Source of the DNA: an uncultured Clostridia bacterium
GTDB lineage: Bacteria > Bacillota > Clostridia > Oscillospirales > CAG-272
Assembly (NCBI GenBank): GCA_946615525.1
Contig: CAMOHW010000025.1
Location: forward strand, 1-9,401
Direction: 5' to 3'
Length of the DNA: 9,401 nucleotides
The position numbers and the translations under genes are program-made. Under the pieces are notes generated by a model. It saw only the letters and a program-made list of their open reading frames with translations. It ran no database searches and was not told the origin of the DNA. Within the stretch, counting starts at the first letter, position 1, and each line of letters starts with the position of its first letter. This document shows, piece by piece, positions 7,103 to 9,401 of this stretch.

Positions 7103-8074
7103 TTATTTCGCAATCTTAGCGGCGGCAGCCGTAAAGCCGGTAACGGTAATGGTGCAGCCGGCGTCTTTCACAGTGTCGGTGCCTTTTCCATCGGCGGCGG
7201 CCAAGCCTGCAACTTCGGTTGCGGTTTTGCCAATGCATTGAGTTTCAAAAGCGTCTGCCTGTGCAAACCACTCGGTTTTGCCGATTCTGCTCATGCCGTA
7301 ATTGTTGCCTTGCTGGCGCTTGGTCAGCACTTCGGTAGCCGTAAAGGTGGAAGTTCCGGTAAGGTCAAATGTGAATTTAACCTGCGTGCAGTCGGTGTCA
7401 ACAGCAACGATTTTGCCATCGGCGTCAACAGCGGCGCCCAAAATGGTGGTGTCAATTTCGTTGGTGCCGTCTTTCTCGGCGGTGGCGTCAGTCAAAGATT
7501 GATCGGTAGCCATACCGATTTTCAGGGTGGAGGAAGCGGTCGCTTTGGAGTCTGCCAGGTTTGCAAATGCCTTTTCGATGGCTTTTACAAAGTCGGAAAC
7601 GGTAATGGAGCAGCCTGCTTCCTGATCGGTTTCAGAGAGCTTGCCACCTTCGACAACCAGAGCTTTGATTTCGGTAAGGGTCTTGCCGACAACCATGCCC
7701 TCAAATACGGCTGCCTGCTCAAACCATTCTTTCTTGCCGGTCTTGCTGCTCATGCCGTAGTCATTGCCTTTTTCCGCTTTGGTGCGGAAATCGGTGGTGG
7801 CAACGGCTTTACCGTCTTTGTCATAGCTTGCTTTGATCTGCGCTACGTCGATCTTGCAGGCAACAACCTTGCCGTCGGCGTCAACGGTGATCACGGCAAC
7901 GGTGGAGTCAACTTCGCCGGTTCCGTTTTTCTCTTCGGTCGCGCTGGTTGCCGAAGTGGAAACAGCAACGCCCATACCGAATTTCAGGGTTTTTTCGGTT
8001 TTCTTGCAGCTAACAAGGGAAACTACCGAAACCATCATGAGAACACTGAGAATGATGCAGAGTAACTTTTTCAT
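7103..8074 (-). CDS. Two-repeat secreted lipoprotein, PplA / FMN-binding-like, probable electron carrier
   Basis: The product has 323 residues. MKKLLCIILSVLMMVSVVSLVSC is a lipoprotein signal with lipobox LVSC and Cys23 as the anchor. The rest is two homologous units of about 145 residues (28-171 and 182-323). Shared motifs, mostly offset by 152 residues, are AT-x-EK-x-GT-x-E-[VI]-D-[ST]-T, VDADGK-[VI]-V-A, GN-x-YGMS, EWF-x-Q-A, GKT-x-TE and AGC-[ST]-ITV. This layout resembles double-domain FMN-carrying lipoproteins of Gram-positive electron export (PplA type). The canonical flavin-acceptor motif (D-x-x-SGAT) is not present, so flavinylation is inferred from the adjacent apbE, not seen. A conserved T-x-A-T (43-46 and 195-198) is a possible acceptor. 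AAGGAG (complement of 8082-8087) lies seven bases before the ATG. A longer in-frame start at 8140 lies within the promoter and is rejected. Confidence 0.72.
   Translation of the reverse strand: MKKLLCIILSVLMMVSVVSLVSCKKTEKTLKFGMGVAVSTSATSATEEKNGTGEVDSTVAVITVDADGKVVACKIDVAQIKASYDKDGKAVATTDFRTKAEKGNDYGMSSKTGKKEWFEQAAVFEGMVVGKTLTEIKALVVEGGKLSETDQEAGCSITVSDFVKAIEKAFANLADSKATASSTLKIGMATDQSLTDATAEKDGTNEIDTTILGAAVDADGKIVAVDTDCTQVKFTFDLTGTSTFTATEVLTKRQQGNNYGMSRIGKTEWFAQADAFETQCIGKTATEVAGLAAADGKGTDTVKDAGCTITVTGFTAAAAKIAK
7106..7531 (-). repeat. Second repeat unit of the lipoprotein (residues 182-323)
   Basis: This unit repeats the fold coded at 7562-7993. DNA similarity survives in places: CATACCGATTTTCAGGG (from 7511) matches 16 of 17 bases of a segment from 7973, and GTAATGG-GCAGCC near 7146 recurs near 7601. 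The unit is slightly shorter near its start and reaches the C-terminus without the AIEKAF helix end seen in the first unit. Confidence 0.75.
7562..7993 (-). repeat. First repeat unit of the lipoprotein (residues 28-171)
   Basis: This is the N-terminal member of the internal duplication. It starts KTLKFGMG just after the lipidated Cys and linker, and ends SITVSDFVKAIEKAFA. It shares the YGMS, EWF-x-Q-A, GKT and AGC-SITV signatures with the second unit. An alanine/serine linker (about residues 172-181) separates the two. Confidence 0.75.
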
Positions 8075-8119
8075 GGGAATTCTCCTTTTAAAATATATTT
8101 TTGGGGTTTCGCATATTGA

Positions 8120-8148
8120 ATTATACCATACTTTATGCAATTTGTCAA
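8120..8148 (-). promoter_or_regulatory. Consensus sigma-A promoter for the lipoprotein gene
   Basis: On the - strand, TTGACA (complement of 8143-8148) and TATAAT (complement of 8120-8125) are both perfect and 17 bases apart. A TGG just before the -10 gives an extended -10 element. Transcription should start near 8113, leaving a leader of about 39 bases with AAGGAG before the ATG at 8074. This is the strongest promoter in the window and uncouples the lipoprotein from rnfB-eetA-eetB. No operator palindrome is clear around it. Confidence 0.88.
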
Positions 8149-8154
8149 GAATTT

Positions 8155-8195
8155 ATCAAAATCTTTTTGATAGACACTTTTGCATTTTGTCTATC
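8155..8195 (-). other. Overlapping inverted repeats at the end of eetB
   Basis: GATAGACA (8169-8176) and TGTCTATC (8188-8195) form an 8-bp stem with an 11-base loop; the eetB stop codon (8191-8193) lies inside it. ATCAAAA (8155-8161) and TTTTGAT (8165-8171) form a second 7-bp stem that shares bases 8169-8171 with the first, so the two exclude each other. On the leftward transcript no U-run follows, so this is not a standard terminator. It could be a weak terminator, an RNA stability element or a regulator site just upstream of the -35 box. Confidence 0.35.
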
Positions 8196-8688
8196 CCCAT
8201 TTGACGCGTTTAACGGCAAGACCGCCACAAAGACCGATAAAAATGCCCGCGATTGTTCCGGTAATCGATAGGACAATCAAATAATATCCCAGCTCGGCGG
8301 TCCGCAAAACGAACATGGCAAGCAGGATTTGCCCCACGTTGTGTAGCACACCGCCCGCAACGCTGACGCCGATGATGGAAAAGAAATCCAATTTGCGCAA
8401 AAGCGCCATTGCGGCAAGACTCAAAGCTCCGCCGGCAAGACTGTAGGCAAAGGTCATGGGGTTGCCAAACAGGAGCGAGACCGCCACCATGCGCACAAGC
8501 GAGACCAAAGCGGCTTCTTTTACCCCCATGCGATAGAGGACAAAAATGATGATGATATTGGGCAGCCCCAATTTGATGCCCGGTACTGCCGAGAATAGGG
8601 GCGGTAATAATACCTCTACATAGGCAAGTACCATGGCAATGGCGGTAAACAAACCGAGAAGGGCAAGTTTTTGAGTTCCTTTTTTCAT
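8191..8688 (-). CDS. eetB: EetB-like integral membrane protein (Hpre_diP_synt_I / Gx transporter family)
   Basis: The product has 165 residues and is almost wholly hydrophobic, with about five or six membrane helices. It has the family signature around PGIKLGLPNI (36-45) after an early helix with YVEVLLPPL, and later SLVRMVAVSLLFGNPMTFAYSLAGGALS. The family was first named after component I of heptaprenyl diphosphate synthase. In Listeria its member EetB is needed for extracellular electron transfer, with EetA. A substrate-binding membrane component is the usual view, but the reaction is not settled. AGGAGGG (complement of 8693-8699) overlaps the eetA stop and lies a few bases before the ATG at 8688, so translation is coupled to eetA. 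Context with rnfB and eetA favours the electron-transfer role over prenyl synthesis; no prenyl synthase partner is in the window. Confidence 0.87.
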   Translation of the reverse strand: MKKGTQKLALLGLFTAIAMVLAYVEVLLPPLFSAVPGIKLGLPNIIIIFVLYRMGVKEAALVSLVRMVAVSLLFGNPMTFAYSLAGGALSLAAMALLRKLDFFSIIGVSVAGGVLHNVGQILLAMFVLRTAELGYYLIVLSITGTIAGIFIGLCGGLAVKRVKWG

Positions 8689-8697
8689 GTTGCCCTC

Positions 8698-9117
8698 CTA
8701 TACCACAATATCGGGGGCGTTTGTGTCGGAACGCTTTACGGTAATGACCACCTTGTGCGGTAAACACACAATGCTTTCCCCTTGGCGGGAAATCGGTTTG
8801 TGAGCGGCACAGATCCCGTCGGGACAGGTCGCGGTTTCCACATACGCTTTACCGTCTTTGATGATGAGCAGATTAAGCTCTTGTTCATCCTCTCCTGTGC
8901 GTATCTCAACGGTGCGGTCAACAAAAAGCGAATAGGTGCCCCAGGTCTTGCCGTTTACCTCTACAACAACGAGGTCGCCCTCTCCGCGGAAAAGCCAAAT
9001 GGCAAGCCCGATCAAAACAAAGATGACCAGAACCCCGCCAATCAAAATCAAATCATTCCGCAACTTGCGCTTTTTGTTTGGCGTGGCGGGGGTGTCGATT
9101 CCTTTTTCATGCTCCAT
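8698..9117 (-). CDS. eetA: EetA-like membrane-anchored NusG domain II protein
   Basis: The product has 139 residues. A basic N-terminus (NKKRKLR, 14-20) precedes one membrane helix (about 23-43), which places the remaining NusG_II domain outside the cell. This domain carries the family cysteines: CPDGIC (98-103) and VCLPHKVVI (C118), after the ALPHA/BETA-type strands VEVNGKTWGTY and LLIIKDGKAYVETATC. It is not a transcription factor in spite of the domain name. Listeria EetA of this type works in flavin-based extracellular electron transfer. The ATG is six bases after the rnfB stop and has no ribosome binding site of its own, which points to coupled translation from rnfB. What the cysteines bind is unknown; a disulfide or metal site is possible. 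Confidence 0.88.
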   Translation of the reverse strand: MEHEKGIDTPATPNKKRKLRNDLILIGGVLVIFVLIGLAIWLFRGEGDLVVVEVNGKTWGTYSLFVDRTVEIRTGEDEQELNLLIIKDGKAYVETATCPDGICAAHKPISRQGESIVCLPHKVVITVKRSDTNAPDIVV

Positions 9118-9123
9118 AGAATA

Positions 9124-9401
9124 TCAACTGTTTGCGTCTTCAATAATTTTGCGCGGGTCAACGCCTTCGGGAATATCGGGGAAGATGACCCGTTTCATAC
9201 AACCGGTCGGGCAGGACTGGGCGCAAGCACCGCAACCAACGCACTTTTCATAATTGACTTTTGCAAGGTTGTTCTCTACGGTTACGGCGCCATTCGGACA
9301 GACCTTTTCGCATTTTTTGCAACCAATGCAGGCGTTTTTGCAAACCTTGCGGGCATCAGCGCCCTTATCGGTATTGCTGCACGCCACGATATCGGTGGTT
9401 T
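9124..9401 (-). CDS. rnfB: Ion-translocating oxidoreductase subunit RnfB, C-terminal fragment
   Basis: The frame is open to the right edge, so the 5' part is missing; 92 residues are visible, beginning TTDIVACSNTDKGADARKVC. RnfB takes electrons from ferredoxin and passes them into the Rnf complex, which couples their flow to sodium or proton export. Two classical 4Fe-4S motifs are present: C-IG-C-KK-C-EKV-CP and C-VG-C-GA-C-AQS-CP. The preceding ACSN-DKGADARK-C-KNAC segment is typical of clostridial RnfB rather than of a free ferredoxin. The tail FPDIPEGVDPRKIIEDANS is short. A GTG at 9387 could in principle start an 87-residue ferredoxin, but the frame stays open upstream with RnfB-like sequence and I see no ribosome binding site, so a truncated RnfB is preferred. 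Other rnf genes probably lie to the right. Confidence 0.85.
   Translation of the reverse strand, partial: TTDIVACSNTDKGADARKVCKNACIGCKKCEKVCPNGAVTVENNLAKVNYEKCVGCGACAQSCPTGCMKRVIFPDIPEGVDPRKIIEDANS

Noticed and set aside
7238..8065. Rightward open frame (275 codons), Gly/Phe-rich, opposite the lipoprotein gene
   Set aside because: The glycine-rich, repetitive look comes from the complement of the duplicated Ala/Thr-rich lipoprotein. The leftward gene has a perfect promoter, a ribosome binding site and a lipobox.
8698..9117. NusG-type transcription factor
   Set aside because: The protein has a membrane anchor and an extracytoplasmic NusG_II domain with CPD-x-x-C, and no NGN or KOW transcription domain. 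It fits the EetA type.
9124..9387. Stand-alone 87-residue ferredoxin starting at GTG 9387
   Set aside because: The frame remains open to the window edge and the upstream residues continue the RnfB-like sequence. A truncated RnfB explains this better.

Overview
The window looks like chromosomal DNA of a low-to-mid GC Gram-positive bacterium of the class Clostridia (Bacillota). This rests on strong AAGGAGG-type ribosome binding sites, lipoprotein signal peptides, a PDZ/radical-SAM (DUF512) gene directly before der, and an Rnf-type gene followed by EetA- and EetB-type genes. I cannot place it to genus. No tRNA, rRNA, CRISPR array, insertion sequence or prophage gene was seen. The density is that of an ordinary core chromosome, with no gene-free stretch above about 120 bases.

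Left part (1-5974, + strand). The tail of a probable type I mannose-6-phosphate isomerase ends at 252. A good extended -10 promoter (289-317) then starts a five-gene run: prfB (release factor 2, TTG start, no programmed frameshift), a 119-residue two-helix membrane protein of unknown function, a PDZ/radical-SAM/DUF512 protein, der (double GTPase of 50S assembly) and obg (GTPase of late 50S assembly). Spacing is short or overlapping and no clear internal terminator was seen. A strong hairpin at 5941-5974 closes the run. Three of the five genes act in translation termination or ribosome assembly.

Right part (5991-9401, - strand, read right to left). The C-terminal end of RnfB (two 4Fe-4S clusters) runs off the right edge. 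It is followed within a few bases by EetA (NusG domain II, one membrane anchor) and EetB (Hpre_diP_synt_I / Gx transporter family). After a 116-base gap with a fully consensus promoter come a two-repeat secreted lipoprotein resembling the PplA-type flavin-carrying lipoproteins, and an ApbE-family FAD:protein FMN transferase that is itself a predicted lipoprotein. Together these suggest a membrane electron route: Rnf oxidises ferredoxin, EetA/EetB act in or near the membrane, and a surface flavoprotein matured by ApbE carries electrons outward. The gene calls rest on recognisable motifs. The pathway is inference from the neighbourhood.

The two halves are convergent and share the terminator at 5941-5974. 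The most interesting region is 5991-9401: Rnf and extracellular-electron-transfer genes are contiguous, and the presumed flavin acceptor shows no canonical SGAT flavinylation motif.
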